Positions 43,690-54,275 of a stretch of 64,000 nt of DNA are shown piece by piece. Location of the stretch: assembly GCA_018806915.1 (NCBI GenBank), contig JAGKQI010000045.1, forward strand, positions 1,054,001 through 1,118,000, written 5' to 3'. This stretch comes from Phytophthora colocasiae (lineage: Eukaryota; Oomycota; Peronosporomycetes; Peronosporales; Peronosporaceae). The first letter of the stretch is position 1. Every line of letters begins with the position of its first letter. Under the pieces are notes generated by a model. That model did no database searches, was not told the origin of the DNA, and saw nothing but the letters and a program-made list of their open reading frames with translations. Both the position numbers and the translations under genes were made by a program.

Positions 43690-44470
43690 ATGCACCCAGA
43701 TGCACCCAGGATTCACACAAGAAAAGGTTTCTGAGTCATCAACAAACCTCCGATGAACGCCAGACGCCATATAGCAAGAGCGATTGTCTTCGGCCACGAA
43801 TCTACGCCTACCCAGTTCGCCTCAATAGCTGGAACAGCATTCGAGTCCATTGTCAAGCAGGAACTCGCCATCAGTCTCAAACATGAGAAGTTGCCACATC
43901 GCTCGACTCTGCATCAATCTTCAAATGAGCTGAAAGCGCTCTCCAAAGTCCAGTGGTGGGTCGAAAGGCGCTGTATATGGCTGGTGTTGTCGATTACTGG
44001 CCACGTTGGAGAAGGCGAACACTGGGACAGTCTGGGCCGTTGGATCTTACGTGTAACAGCAAAATGAAGCCCAGTAGCGGTATCACGGAGCAACCAGCTA
44101 GCACCAATAGTACCTGGTTCAAGTCCAACGACCAAGAGAAGCTGCCTCCATACGATGGTCCGTTCAACGTTCCACCTACGAATAAGTCCATAATGATCGC
44201 CCCAGTCATTCTCGCAGCGTTAATGGACACTTGAGTATCTCCTCTCGTCGTCAGTGGATCCTCTGAGCAATTTCAAGCATCCGCTGCGACAGTCGACAAG
44301 AAGTATCCGATCGTTCCGACCGTCATAACAACAAATAACTCCTGCTGATTCGGTCCTGCAATCGGCATGTCGGATGCTCCCAGATACAATAAAGGCGCGA
44401 AACAGAGCAGCAGCAACTGCGTTACGTTTCCTGGTTTAGCTGTTTCCGATTGTAGAGATCGCTCCACGTG
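43690..44470 (-). pseudogene. Folate-biopterin transporter (FBT family) pseudogene fragment
   Basis: Reading down from 44467, one frame carries VGTIGYFLSTVAADA, an in-frame TGA, then TRGDTQVSINAARMTGAII, LNGPSYGGSFSWSLDLNQV and a hydrophobic segment (VLAGCSVIPLLGFILLL). FBT proteins have the same order of VAADA, RG-Q-R-G and NGP-YGG-F motifs. Downstream pieces (IEANWVGV near 43820) may be the next helices. The N- and C-terminal membrane segments are missing or scrambled, so this is a relic. Confidence 0.6.
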
Positions 44471-45383
44471 GAATTGAGGGCACTACGTACGGATTGGTGA
44501 TCACTTTTCAAACATGGCAATTCCACTGGGAACGACAGCGAACAAGGCGATTAACTCGTACTTCTCGGTTTCAGACGAAAACTTACATCAAGATTCCGAC
44601 CCCGTATGGCTGCAAGTAGCTTATACGTATCTCATTGCGTGGGCTTTTCAGTTCCTGAGTATGGCGTTCATTGGACTGTTTCCTCGACAATAACTGGAAG
44701 TAGAACAACTCCGTTACTATGAAGTTACAGTACCTCAGGGATTTCAAAATACCACCCAGACATGGCGTAGGTCTCACATGTGTAGTTCATGTAGCTGATA
44801 ATGAAAACATCTTTCGCACTCCTTCGGTTTTATGATAGCAACTTCCAACGAATGTCACCATGATCTTCTTTATCTTTGTCGATAAAGTGTTATTTGTTAG
44901 CATTCAATCCCAGTCAAAACGTCGTCAAGGAGCAACTTATCAAAGTACGTCACCATGTTCTTCTTGTCTTGTTCAAGAGATTCTTGCAGCAAGTTGTGAA
45001 ATTTAGCGACTGTTGGATCCGTGTTGAAAGAAATGTTGAACTGCATAGGCACTTGTTGTACACAAACCTCAGCTGGAAGGAGCGCTGTCGAGCCTGTCTA
45101 TGCAGTTGAAGTGCTGCTATCCGAAGAGTTGAGGGCTGGAAGCAGCGCTGCTTTCGCTGTTAGTTGGACGAATTTTGTCTCCAACCTTCGTCTTTGAAGC
45201 AACATGATCGTACGCGTTGGCTTTCTTGCCCTTGCACACTGGTTGCGCCACCGAGCACTCCAAAACAGGCACTACACACGATAGTATTGTGACAATTGGT
45301 TAGATGCATTTCATACCAGCTTAATTTCATAATGGTTTTGTAAGTTTACCTTCGGGGTTGTCGGCAGCTCGATCGACATGTTC
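44471..45383. other. Decayed sequence between relics
   Basis: On the minus strand, 45290-45130 may encode the C-terminal, Ser-rich end of the GH72 relic (VPVLECSVAQPVCKGKKANAY region). 45045-44900 encodes an unrecognised helical fragment (FNTDPTVAKFHNLLQESLE). No intact gene. Confidence 0.35.
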
Positions 45384-46560
45384 TTAGGACAGCTCAGGAT
45401 CGCATCTCGCGATGGACTGTAGCTGGAGTGCTCTAGAGTTGAGTTCTTGGTAGTCAGAGTACGCTTTCTTGAGGTTGTCGAACTCTGGATATGGCGTGAA
45501 CACGCACTCAATCTTGATATTGTCACAGTCGTCCGGCAGGAAGTAGCCAACACCATATTTGCCCAGCATCCGCCGTCTTCGTTAGAGCTATTGAGAATAT
45601 TGTTAGCACAGGAAATCATTGTTCACTACAATACTTGCAACAGAATACCTGCACTATCCAGCAAATTCGCCACCTCAGTGGAAAACTCAAAAACATTTCC
45701 ACCCACAATTTCGTCCGTCATGTCCTTCTCTTCGTTCATCCACTTCGCCTGAACACAGAGAGCGTGTCAATTATCCGATAGAATACAGTAGAAACTCTAA
45801 CTTACGTCGTAGAACGAACGCTGGCTTTCGTAACCCTCAATAGTATTCTTGCCCTTGTTGCATCCAAACTCTCCGAACATCAAAGCGACGAGCGTAACCA
45901 ACTTCCTTGTACTCCGACATGAGTTTCTTCAAGCCTGCAGACTGCGAGTATTCCAGGTGAGTAGCAGGATCGCACTCAACGTAAGGGTTAAATCCCATCC
46001 ACTCGGCTCTAGAGTTCCTCATCATCGTCCACTGCACAGTCATAGTACGAGATCCACTGCTCTCGAGGTGGAATATCTGCGATATCCAGTCCAATCGGAA
46101 CTTGCGGACTGATCCTGAACAACTCGCAGCGTAACTTCTCATATCTCGCAGAAAAGCCTTGACACACGGAGCAGTTGTGGTGCCGTCAGCTCCGTTTTTC
46201 ACCTGCAAATTGTTTTCATTGCCAAAACTGAAACCCAAAGTGTTATCGTACACTGCAAAAGCGTTGTAAACCATTTGCCCTCGAGTGAAAAGATCATCCG
46301 GGTAGCACTTGGGCGGTTTATAGTCCAGGATGGAACAATTCTCGCATCTGAAAAAGCAACGATCATCACAGTTAAACACTTTTCAAGCACAATATTATCC
46401 TAAAGTGGAACACTTACGGAGCTGGAATACCAACAAGAACGTAGATACCGGCATTCGAGCAAGCACACATGAATTTATCACGAGATACACTGGGATCGAT
46501 CGAGTACAGTCGAATTGTGTTGACGCTTAGATTCTTCATGACCTGTTGGTGTTGGTCGCA
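45384..46560 (-). pseudogene. GH72 beta-1,3-glucanosyltransferase (GAS-like) pseudogene
   Basis: An exon from about 46538 reads MKNLSVNTIRLYSIDPS and SNAGIYVLVGIPAP. A 70-nt intron (46348-46417) follows. The next exon has [20 protein letters not shown] and the catalytic acid/base segment [14 protein letters not shown], in which NE is the family signature. The nucleophile region is MFGEFGCN (near 45870). Later exons are 45750-45660 and 45600-45384 (GYFLPDDCDNIK). At least four frame changes (near 46085, 46010, 45880 and 45570) break the gene. The enzymes remodel cell-wall beta-glucan. The N-terminal part before MKNL is not convincing. Confidence 0.75.
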
Positions 46561-46613
46561 AAATCACCCATGCCGTTTCCTCCGCATGCAGACCACTGAA
46601 AGCTCCTTCACCC

Positions 46614-47093
46614 TCATATTTTCCAGACGAGAATCAGCCGATCCTTCTCCTTGTAGAAGCGAAAGAAAATTCTCTGCACTAATTGTCCGACATTCAGCGA
46701 CCAAAGAACTTGCGATTTGATGAAAACGTCTTCGTCTGGTGCTATCTCGTAGCCTTTGAATGCAGGCTCTTCCTGCTTGTGATTGACAACCCACAAGGCC
46801 TCGCATGATAGGTCAAAGCTGTAGGATAGCGCTACCTTGTTCGGATGGAGGAAAAAAGCTACTTCTCCCTCGTATTGGCGCCGCCGAATCGAGTTGTATG
46901 TCGTTACTGGTATACTCTGCATGTTGTAGTCGTTCAAGACTCGGTCTACGCGAGCATAGCAGCTTCCTAGCTGCTGCAAGTACGTCATATAGAGCGCACA
47001 CGTCATTAACTCCTTGGTCGAGGTGTCAACGAAGCATGGGGCGTCTCCAGCAACCCGCCGGACACTATCTTTAAATCGAATAAAATCAAACAA
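46614..47093 (-). pseudogene. M96 mating-specific-like protein fragment (START-like C-terminal domain)
   Basis: A 159-codon ORF begins inside the family's middle (STKELMTCALYMTYLQQLGS, YARVDRVLNDYNM). It ends with VGQLVQRIFFRFYKEKDRLI and LVWKI, the pattern of the M96-type proteins that are common in oomycetes. The bZIP-like N-terminal part normally found in the family is absent upstream. A possible acceptor (TTTAAAG at 47065) precedes the conserved part. Assignment rests on remembered motif shape, and function in mating is not proven for the family. Confidence 0.45.
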
Positions 47094-47770
47094 AAATAGT
47101 ATTTTTGCACTGGATCAAATATCTTGAGTTCACTAAGATTTAACAATAACAATGTAACCAACGACAGCACTGACATGTATGTATGTACGTGAACTTTCGT
47201 CTTGTCACCTGAGTGACAGCACTGACAGCATAATGGTATTGAATTGGTTCGGATTAATCTCGCGATACTGCGGTAACTGCACTGCATAAAGTGACCCAGA
47301 CCGCCATCTCATGTCTCTCTCATCTTTTGTTCAGCTCCTTCACATGACATAACAGCGTCGTGATCATGTTTATTTAGAGCCACGTTCTGAAGTCGAGACT
47401 TGAACGCTGTCGACCATGTCGAAAAGGTGCTCCAGCTTGTCGTGACGGACCCAGCAGCTTTCGTCAGGAAGGCAATCCTGTTATAGATTGACCACCAGGG
47501 GTGCATTGAATGAATTCAGTACATAGTCGTACTACGAGCGAACACACTTCAGGACTGGCTTTTGAGAGATCTCGTGTCGCTGCTAACTTCAACCTGAGCA
47601 TCCCCGAATCAGTCATTTATTGGTTAGTTTCAACAGATTCTGGAGGATTGATCGCTTTAAATATAAAATACGCCTACCCCTTCATTTTCCTCTGCCATCT
47701 AATTGGATGATATTATAGTGCCAAAACAAGATATGCATGTACCAAAACACGGTAGAGTTTACGCGACCCT
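47094..47770. other. Intergenic, no gene seen
   Basis: Contains CACTGACA repeats near 47165-47230 but no supported ORF. Confidence 0.4.
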
Positions 47771-47878
47771 TCGACTCGATGGTAGCATTTTGCTACCTTC
47801 GAGTGGGTCCAAACATCACCCACTTTTGCAAATGCTGTCGTTGGCAGCAGAATGCATCCATGTTCGCGATAGGGTTAA
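47771..47878 (-). repeat. Solo piggyBac-2-family end with subterminal hairpin
   Basis: TGTTCGCGATAGGGTTAA at 47861-47878, read in reverse, matches the piggyBac-2 terminus (24119-24136) at 16 of 18 positions. About 75 bp inside lies the hairpin GACTCGATGGTAGCA-TTT-TGCTACCTTCGAGT (47774-47804), a match to the two subterminal palindromes of piggyBac-2. The left end of the insertion was not found. Confidence 0.6.
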
Positions 47879-47992
47879 GTACCGTACATGTAACTCTGTA
47901 CAAAACCAATTCTAATACAGATGCTAAAGTTGTGCAATTAATCGAGCTAAATTTGGCCAGAATTGACAATAAAGGCTACTTAGTTCAATATA

Positions 47993-49116
47993 ATGAGTGA
48001 CTTGGACGAAGACTTCTCCCTGGGCGAGGAGGACTCTGAAGATGAACCTTTTGCACCTGACGACGATGGAGACGAGTTTGCTTCTGCCAGTGACGTGTCC
48101 GACGTCGAGGATCTAGAACCCAAGCCTAAAAAGGCTCGAGTGTCCCCGAAAAAGTCCCCAGCAAAGAAAATCAAAAGTGCTTCGGCTGCACATAAGGCTA
48201 AGGCTACATCAGCTAAATCGATTCAAGCGAAAGCTTCGTCTGCTACTAAGAAATCTCCAGCCGCTCCAAAGCCAAAGCCTATGAATGCAGGAGATGCAGA
48301 GGCCGCCGTACTTGACTACATGCGAAAGGTTTGTGCACAATAATTGTACAATAATTGTAATTCAGGTAGTCTAATTCTTGAAATTGTGCAGACAAATCGA
48401 CCGTACAGTTTGCTCAATGTGTTCGAGAACATGCATCGAGCGATTGCCAAGCCGTCACTGACCAAGCTACTCGATAATCTTGTGGCCAAGTAGGAAAAGT
48501 AGTATTTTTTTGAAAGGATGGAGTTTTAATGTTTTTCGTTAACCTTTTGCAGGGAGGAATTAGTGAGCAAGACGTACGGCAAAGCCAAGATTTACTACAT
48601 GAACCAGAATAATTTGCCAGTACCATCAGAAGCAGAGCGCTTGGCATTGGAGGAACAGATCAAAACTGTCACTGCTGATTGTGCCGCTTCAGAGCAAGAG
48701 CTGAAGAATGCAGAGGCTACTCTTTCGGGAATTACCTCGCAGATCTCAGACGCGGACTTGGATGCTGCTTTGAAGCAGTTAGATGAGGAAGCAGCTACAT
48801 TGGAGAAGAAAGTGGAGACACTGGATCAACCTGATCGAGCACCGGTATCACCTGGCAGGAAAGACGCACTCAAGCGCAAGTTCACTAAGTACCGGGTACG
48901 TACGTCTCCGTGTTGCAATCTCTTCTGGCTGAAAACGTACTTGGAATTAAGGATTGTTATTGTCTACAGACCGCGTGGGTGCAACGCAAAAGGATCGCGA
49001 TGGATGGCGTCAACCAAATCGCCGACGGGATGGAGAAGAAACCAAAAGCTGTACTGGACCTGGTCGGTGTGGAGACGGATGAAGAAGCAGGAATCAAGGA
49101 GCTGCCAACTATTTAA
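47993..49116 (+). CDS. HOP2: HOP2/TBPIP homologous-pairing protein, 307 aa, four exons
   Basis: Exons 47993..48328, 48392..48489, 48553..48895 and 48970..49116; introns 63, 63 and 74 nt; frame kept throughout. Residues about 100-165 are the winged-helix DNA-binding domain (VLDYMRKTNRPYSLLNVFEN, then AKPSLTKLLDNLVAKEELV and YGKAKIYYMNQNNLP). A long coiled coil (about 170-265) and the C-terminal helical cap (WVQRKRIAMDGVNQIADGM) follow, as in HOP2/PSMC3IP. HOP2 works with MND1 to promote DMC1/RAD51 strand exchange in meiosis. The first 95 residues are extra: an acidic start (SDLDEDFSLGEEDSEDE) and then a Lys/Ala/Ser/Pro-rich histone-H1-like segment with SPKK sites. It converges with the next gene at 24 bp. 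Confidence 0.92.
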
Positions 49117-49140
49117 CGGGTGTCTTCCTTTATACCGTGT

Positions 49141-49465
49141 TTATCCTCGCAGACGCGCTCTGCGTTCCGCGATTTCCCGCTCACGACGTTCCTTGATGCA
49201 TTTTTTGTAGCGGTCGAAGAATGGCTGGCACGCATTCTTGTTATCTTCATTGTCTGCATGGGATTGATAGAAAGAGTAAGGATAATCAATGAAGAACACC
49301 ATTTTGGCCACAGTCTCACGTACTGATGAGGCAGTTGAGCGACTCGCGCTGTAGCTTGGAGCATTCCTGTGAATAGAAAACATTAAAATTAATTGCATGG
49401 CACTACAGACACACTAGGACGCATTGATCTGCACGTACAGCGTTGTCAAACTTAGTAGGAGTCAT
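49141..49465 (-). CDS. Twin-CX9C (CHCH) mitochondrial protein, COX23/CHCHD7-like, 60 aa
   Basis: Three exons, 49465..49439, 49366..49324 and 49253..49141; introns 72 and 70 nt. Start MTPTKFDNA. The spliced protein has two CX9C motifs, ECSKLQRESLNC and ACQPFFDRYKKC, separated by a short loop, then a charged helix KERREREIAERRARLRG. Twin CX9C proteins fold as helical hairpins in the mitochondrial intermembrane space through the MIA40 pathway. YKKC with a following basic helix is closest to COX23/CHCHD7, which assists cytochrome c oxidase assembly. The exon structure is needed to place the first Cys pair, as the unspliced reading lacks it. Confidence 0.8.
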
Positions 49466-50066
49466 ATCGATGAAGTCCTCTGTGCAATTCTGTCCCCTCG
49501 TGCGTGTCTAGCTCTTGATTAAGTATATTTTAGTTTTCCTTTTATTTTGAATTATGACTTGTTTAAACTTAATCGAAGTGTTACAGTAAAAAGCAACTTG
49601 CCATCTTGGCACTGCATCACTAGGTTGCGGCGGTCATGCGAAGTTGTTTTGGATACGAAGTGATCCACTGCAAAGTGTCTGCGTTACGGTGGTCGACAGC
49701 TGCATCTACAATGTATTGCCGTCAACGAAGCTACCAGAAAAACGCCGTTGCGACGCTACACCGGAAAATGCCGCTGACTCCCGTGAGTTTTTCGTTTCTT
49801 CAATCGTTGTTACAGTACCAAGCATCAGCGACTCTGCATGCAAAGGTTTGCGCTCGAATTCCAATGAAATTTGCCTATCTAATCTTGGTTCACATCACAT
49901 CAACACAGTGACAACTTCGCAGGTAACGGCTAGATACCGATCTCAAGCTCCCAATAATGGTGGAAGTTTCTTGCAGGGCAACGAGAATGCGAAGTAAAAA
50001 CCACGGGATCCAGCAGTACAAAGTTCCACCGAGAGATCTCGTGTCCAATGCAGCCCAATTCTTCAG
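49466..50066. other. Intergenic, no supported gene
   Basis: Short overlapping ORFs near 49640-49990 have no recognised feature. The promoter of the next gene lies at the end. Confidence 0.4.
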
Positions 50067-50074
50067 CTCATTCC
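50067..50074 (+). promoter_or_regulatory. Oomycete initiator-like element
   Basis: CTCATTCC followed by TCAATTC, 54-61 bp upstream of the ATG at 50128. Matches the oomycete initiator pattern. Confidence 0.45.
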
Positions 50075-50127
50075 TCAATTCACACCGTCGACTACAAGTC
50101 ACCCAAACCACTTTGATCCTTTTGACA

Positions 50128-50916
50128 ATGAAGTTCTCTACGATCCTCGCGTTCTCCGTCATGATTGAGACTGGACTCCAAGCGTCTGCGCAGACTCTCA
50201 TCATCACGACCGAAGACTGCTCATCCTGCTCTGTTGGGACGTACTGCACCTACTCGAATCCGAATTGCCATGGACCGCCAGTGACGGGGACGTGCTTCAA
50301 CGCCACCATCAACGAGTACCAGGTCGGTTGTGCGAATGGCTACGACTGCTTCGACAACAAATGTGAGTGCGTCATTGACGACTATCCATACACGCCAACT
50401 CCCACCGCTTATCCTACAATGGCTCCAACAACTGCCCCTACGACTGCTCCTACAAGAGCACCGACCACTGCCCCTACCACTGCTCCTACAAGTGCACCGA
50501 CAACGGCCCCAACTATTGCTCCTACTACTGCCCCTCCGACAGAAAGTGCGACTGCTCCACCAGGAATGTACTCTCCGTGCCCAACTGGAACGTACTGGGA
50601 GGTCGGAGCCACAGCGTGCCGAGGACCTACGTATGCTGGCGAGTGCTTCAACCCTGCCACTGCCAAGTACCAAAATGGGTGTGCCCCCGGTTTCACGTGC
50701 ATCAACAACAAGTGCTCGACGATTCCACCTGCTACGTTCTCGCCCTCGGTCTGCTACGTAAAGTGCACCGAGTCGGACGAGTATTGCGAGAATGGCACTA
50801 ACTATTGCCGCGGTGCTAACTACGCAGGCGAGTGCTTCAACCCTGCTACAGGCCACTTCCAGAACGGATGTGGTGCAGGATGGAAGTGTGCTAACAACAT
50901 GTGCGTGAAAGCCTAA
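50128..50916 (+). CDS. Secreted cysteine-rich modular protein 1, 262 aa, with Thr/Pro stalk
   Basis: N-terminal signal peptide (MKFSTILAFSVMIETGLQAS). Three cysteine modules of about 45 residues share the pattern C-x(3)-C...Y(C/W)...C(R/H)G..Y.GECFNPATG..QNGC..G..C..N.C. Module 1 lies at about 30-85, modules 2 and 3 at 155-260. Between modules 1 and 2 is a mucin-like stalk of repeated APTT/APT units (about 92-145), which would carry O-glycans. N-glycosylation sites (NATI, NGTN) are present. There is no membrane anchor. The fold looks disulfide-stabilised, perhaps binding carbohydrate or protein. It is the first of three paralogues here. The family is not recognised by name, and no effector motif such as RxLR is seen. 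Confidence 0.85.
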   Translation: MKFSTILAFSVMIETGLQASAQTLIITTEDCSSCSVGTYCTYSNPNCHGPPVTGTCFNATINEYQVGCANGYDCFDNKCECVIDDYPYTPTPTAYPTMAPTTAPTTAPTRAPTTAPTTAPTSAPTTAPTIAPTTAPPTESATAPPGMYSPCPTGTYWEVGATACRGPTYAGECFNPATAKYQNGCAPGFTCINNKCSTIPPATFSPSVCYVKCTESDEYCENGTNYCRGANYAGECFNPATGHFQNGCGAGWKCANNMCVKA

Positions 50917-51245
50917 GCAGTAGTCTAGTACCAAAGCTGCGGGAAAATAAAACCGCACTTACAAACGAATAAATTCGATTTCATTCTCAACGTGATTAAG
51001 ACCGCTTGGCATTCGATGGAGTTTTAGTGTGCATGGCAGAAATAGCTCCTTCAGTGAGGGCGTTTTTAAAGCGGTAGTGATAACGAGATGCAATGGGGGT
51101 ATCTAACCTGTGGAGGGATCATTTAGTGCGCCCAATTAAGGCTTATGGGATCAAGGTCGCTTGTCTTAGAGAGCTTGACAAGCACGCACTTTTCCAAAGC
51201 ATTGATCTTTTTAAACTCGCCCCAGTCCTTAAACCACTTCAAAAA
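50917..51245. other. Intergenic between paralogues
   Basis: 3' flank of protein 1 and promoter of protein 2. An in-frame upstream extension from 51093 exists, but its residues do not resemble a secreted protein start. Confidence 0.4.
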
Positions 51246-51881
51246 ATGAGGTACACCTCTACAATTCTCACTCTCCTCGCTACGTGGCTACTCTCCGTTT
51301 CTTCTCAACTGGAGGGTAACTCAGCTTCTGAAGGTAATTCCTGCTCCCAGCCCTGCGAAGTGTTCGAAGAGTACTGCGATGTCCTTACTGGGGAATGTCG
51401 TGGTCCCAGCTTCGATGGGGAGTGCTACAACGTGACTACTAGCGAGTTCCAAGATGGCTGCGATCCAGGCTTCGAATGCATCGAGAACAAATGCGATTAC
51501 ATTCAAGATATTCAACCCGAGTTGAACTCGGAGAGTGGTTGTACACAATGCGATGTATTCGGCGAGTACTGTGATGTGACCCTCAACGAGTGCCGAGCTC
51601 CAATCGATGGCGAATGCTACAACGCAGTCACCAGCACGTTCCAAGACGGATGCGACGGTGGCTACGAATGCATCGACAACATGTGCCAGATTCCGACTTC
51701 TTCCTCCTCTAACACGGTCTGCTATCTCATCTGCTCAGCTGGTGCCTACTGCGAGAATGGCACCGAGGAATGTAGAGGTCCCAACTACGATGGTGAGTGC
51801 TTCAATCCCGCAACTGGGTACTACCAGAATGGATGTGATCCGGGTTTCACCTGCGCGAACAACCAGTGTTCGTACGAGTAA
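51246..51881 (+). CDS. Secreted cysteine-rich modular protein 2, 211 aa
   Basis: Start chosen at MRYTSTILTLLATWLLSVSS, a clear signal peptide. Three modules follow back to back: about 33-78 (CEVFEEYCDVLTGECRGPSF), 95-140 (CDVFGEYCDVTLNECRAP) and 155-211 (CYLICSAGAYCENGTEECRG). Each continues with GECYN or GECFN, then QDGCD/QNGCD and a closing C.(D/N)N.C. It lacks the Thr/Pro stalk of protein 1. Expected to be extracellular and rich in disulfides. Its 3' end faces the 3' end of papain-like gene 1, 97 bp away. The same convergent arrangement recurs at 59.77-59.86 kb. Confidence 0.87.
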   Translation: MRYTSTILTLLATWLLSVSSQLEGNSASEGNSCSQPCEVFEEYCDVLTGECRGPSFDGECYNVTTSEFQDGCDPGFECIENKCDYIQDIQPELNSESGCTQCDVFGEYCDVTLNECRAPIDGECYNAVTSTFQDGCDGGYECIDNMCQIPTSSSSNTVCYLICSAGAYCENGTEECRGPNYDGECFNPATGYYQNGCDPGFTCANNQCSYE

Positions 51882-51978
51882 AGCCACACCAACTAACAAG
51901 AATTGAGGAGTTAGGAAACATGAATTTACCTTGTAGTTACAAGGCTTTTACCATTGTTTGTTGCACAGGGGTTGACCA

Positions 51979-53884
51979 TTACACAGCCGGTAGGTTTTTC
52001 TTGTCAACGATGCGGGCGAACGGGAATGGGCCCATGAACTCATACCGGTTCTGCTTTCGCGTCGACTTCTCCACCTCGCTGTAGTCCAGACCCGGGTAGA
52101 ACGCCTTGTTCGCTGCGTACGACTGCGCGTGCCACTCGATCTCGAAGTTGTTGACGTAGAAGTTGCCGAACTGCGCCTTGTATTGCTGCTGCACCTCGTA
52201 CGGGTAGAAGTAGAAGCCGCAAACGTCCGGGTCATTCTCACGCACCTCCTCCGGCACGGGCGACAACACGTACGCGATCTTCTGCGCCAGCATCGGCGGC
52301 AAACACAGCTCCGTCGAGTTCGTGGTGACTGTGTTGTACTCGAACAAACACATGCGCAACATTCGGTCTCCCCACTGCGTTGTGTTGCGCACAAAGTACG
52401 TGTAGTCGTCACTCTCAATGCAGAAGTCTGCGTCCGTGCAGCGCAAGTGGAGAGGCTGCAGACTCACCCTCGCGTACAGCTCCGTCTCCTCCGACAGACA
52501 CGACTCCACACCGCCACCGATGGTAGTTGAGCGTTTGATCGGCAATGGAATGTTCATTCCAGGGTCTCCGTGGCGTCTGGCGTTGATCACTTCGGCCGTG
52601 TTGCCACACTGATACCAGTTCTCAGGGTCGTAGCTGTTGGGACACATGCTGGCTTCTTCCCATTCCGAGATCTCCTGCAACCAGTACTTGAGACTGTGGC
52701 TGCCTCGGGCGTGCGTGGGTCCGAGTGCAGGGTGGATACCATCGAACCACGAGTTCTTGAGGATGAAGCCACCTGTGTAACCTTGTTTAGTCCGAAAGAG
52801 GTCGTTATAGCCGACCAAAGTCATCGCGTGTCCACCCTCGGGATTCATCACGTGACTGGTGATGAATTCGCCGTTCATGTTGTAGTTTTCTCCATTTTCA
52901 ATCGGAACACAGCACGTGGTCATGGGAAGCTCTGGCGGACAAAGCGTACATGAAGTCGACGCCGGGTTGCACTGTTCTTCTCCAGCGAGTTCTCCGATGC
53001 ACGGATAGTAGTGAGTGATGTAAGGCATCGCTGTAGAAATTGCGAACGCTTGCTTATCCTTCACAAGCGCGTTCTTGACAGACACACTATCGAAGTATGT
53101 GTCCATCTTCTTAATCGTAAGACTCAGTGGGTTCTTGTTACGGGCTTCAACAGTCAATCCAGGGCACACCGTGTCGTTCCCTGGGTCAGGGATGTATGGG
53201 CAAATTGAATCCGGGAAGATGCTGTCTTTCAGGCCGTTCATCAGGTACATCAACTCCGTGACGTCGCCTCCGTCCGTGGAATTCTTCCAGATTTCATTAC
53301 CCGGGATCAAGCATGCCACTTGCTGAGGAGATCCAGGGGGACCAGCGCACAGTCGAAGAATTTCAGCACCGTACGCCTGCTCTGACAGCGCCAAGAACTC
53401 GTCTTCCTTTAGCCAACCTTGAGCAATTCCTTGCTGACGGTAGCTGTTCTCCAGCACAGCCACAGTGGCGAAGTCCCAGCATGTACCGCGTTCGTCCTGG
53501 GTCTTCAAAGGGGTGACATAATCCACCGCGAACTTGGCGGGGGGCTTGTGATCCTTATGGAACGTCTTGCTTTGTGTCATGACAGCAGAATGCATCATCT
53601 CCCTGTCAAAGCAATCAAGTCAGTTTTACCAAACAACTCAACCTTAAATCCTATTCGTTCACTCACATTTGCTGCTGCATCTGGACGATAATCTCTTGCT
53701 GAGCAGCCAGAGAACTGTGCAGTGAAGCAGCGTAACCCAGTCCAGCGATGCCCAACGTTGCTCCAAGCACCAAAGCTCCCCATGATCCAAACCGATTGCG
53801 AGTCTCTACCACTTGAGTGGGTATTGGAGACACAAATGCATCGCATTCCTCCGACATCTGCACTGCTCCGTATCTGCCAGACAT
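51979..53884 (-). CDS. Membrane-anchored papain-like cysteine protease 1, 613 aa
   Basis: Exon 1 53884..53667 encodes a cytosolic tail of about 35 residues and a single transmembrane segment (SWGALVLGATLGIAGLGYAA). Exon 2 is 53602..51979; the intron is 64 nt. The papain core starts at about residue 96 (FAVDYVTPLKTQDERGTCWD): Gln108 and Cys114 form the oxyanion hole and nucleophile, His331 lies in EGGHAMTLVGYND, and Asn356 in GFILKNSWFDG. No separate inhibitory prodomain is evident between the anchor and the core. After the core, about 240 residues with several Cys form a C-terminal extension of unknown fold (NTTQWGDRMLRMC, VCGFYFYPYEVQQQYKAQFG). A type II protein in a secretory compartment or at the cell surface is expected. 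Confidence 0.9.
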
Positions 53885-54275
53885 CCCCCAATACTACAGT
53901 GTAGTAACAGAGATAAATCCAAAGTGATCGACGGACGCAATTGCCAATATGAAAACGGTTTGCACATCAAACGGCGTTTGCCCATCATCTTCAGAATTGT
54001 TTTTGACCAATCAAATACATATATCCTATCTTGCATGTTATTGGTGAAAAAGATACGATTTCACTAAGTACGATTACGTAGTGTCGCTTCAAAGACCCTC
54101 ACTCTTAGTTTTGCCGAAGAATCGAGAAGAGTAGCTCCTTGGTTTGCGACTGCGTACGTTGGCCATAAGGCCCTCTCCGTGATATCTATTGCAGTCGTGT
54201 ACATCAGTAGACTCTCAGCTTACTTGTCAACCTTGAACCACCCCCTGAAGCCTTATATTAGCTCCGTAAGCTCTA
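53885..54275. other. Divergent intergenic region between protease 1 and HECT gene
   Basis: Shared upstream region of two divergent genes. CCCTCACTCTTAG near 54098-54110 resembles an initiator for the HECT gene. No ORF is supported. Confidence 0.4.

Noticed and set aside
50410..50560. Short regular repeats considered as a CRISPR-like or satellite array
   Set aside because: These are in-frame APTT-type codon repeats of a mucin-like stalk. There are no spacers and the genome is eukaryotic.
50221..50958. 245-codon minus-strand open frame
   Set aside because: Antisense to the secreted Cys-rich protein 1 and rich in Arg/Ser; the plus strand has signal peptide and repeated Cys modules.
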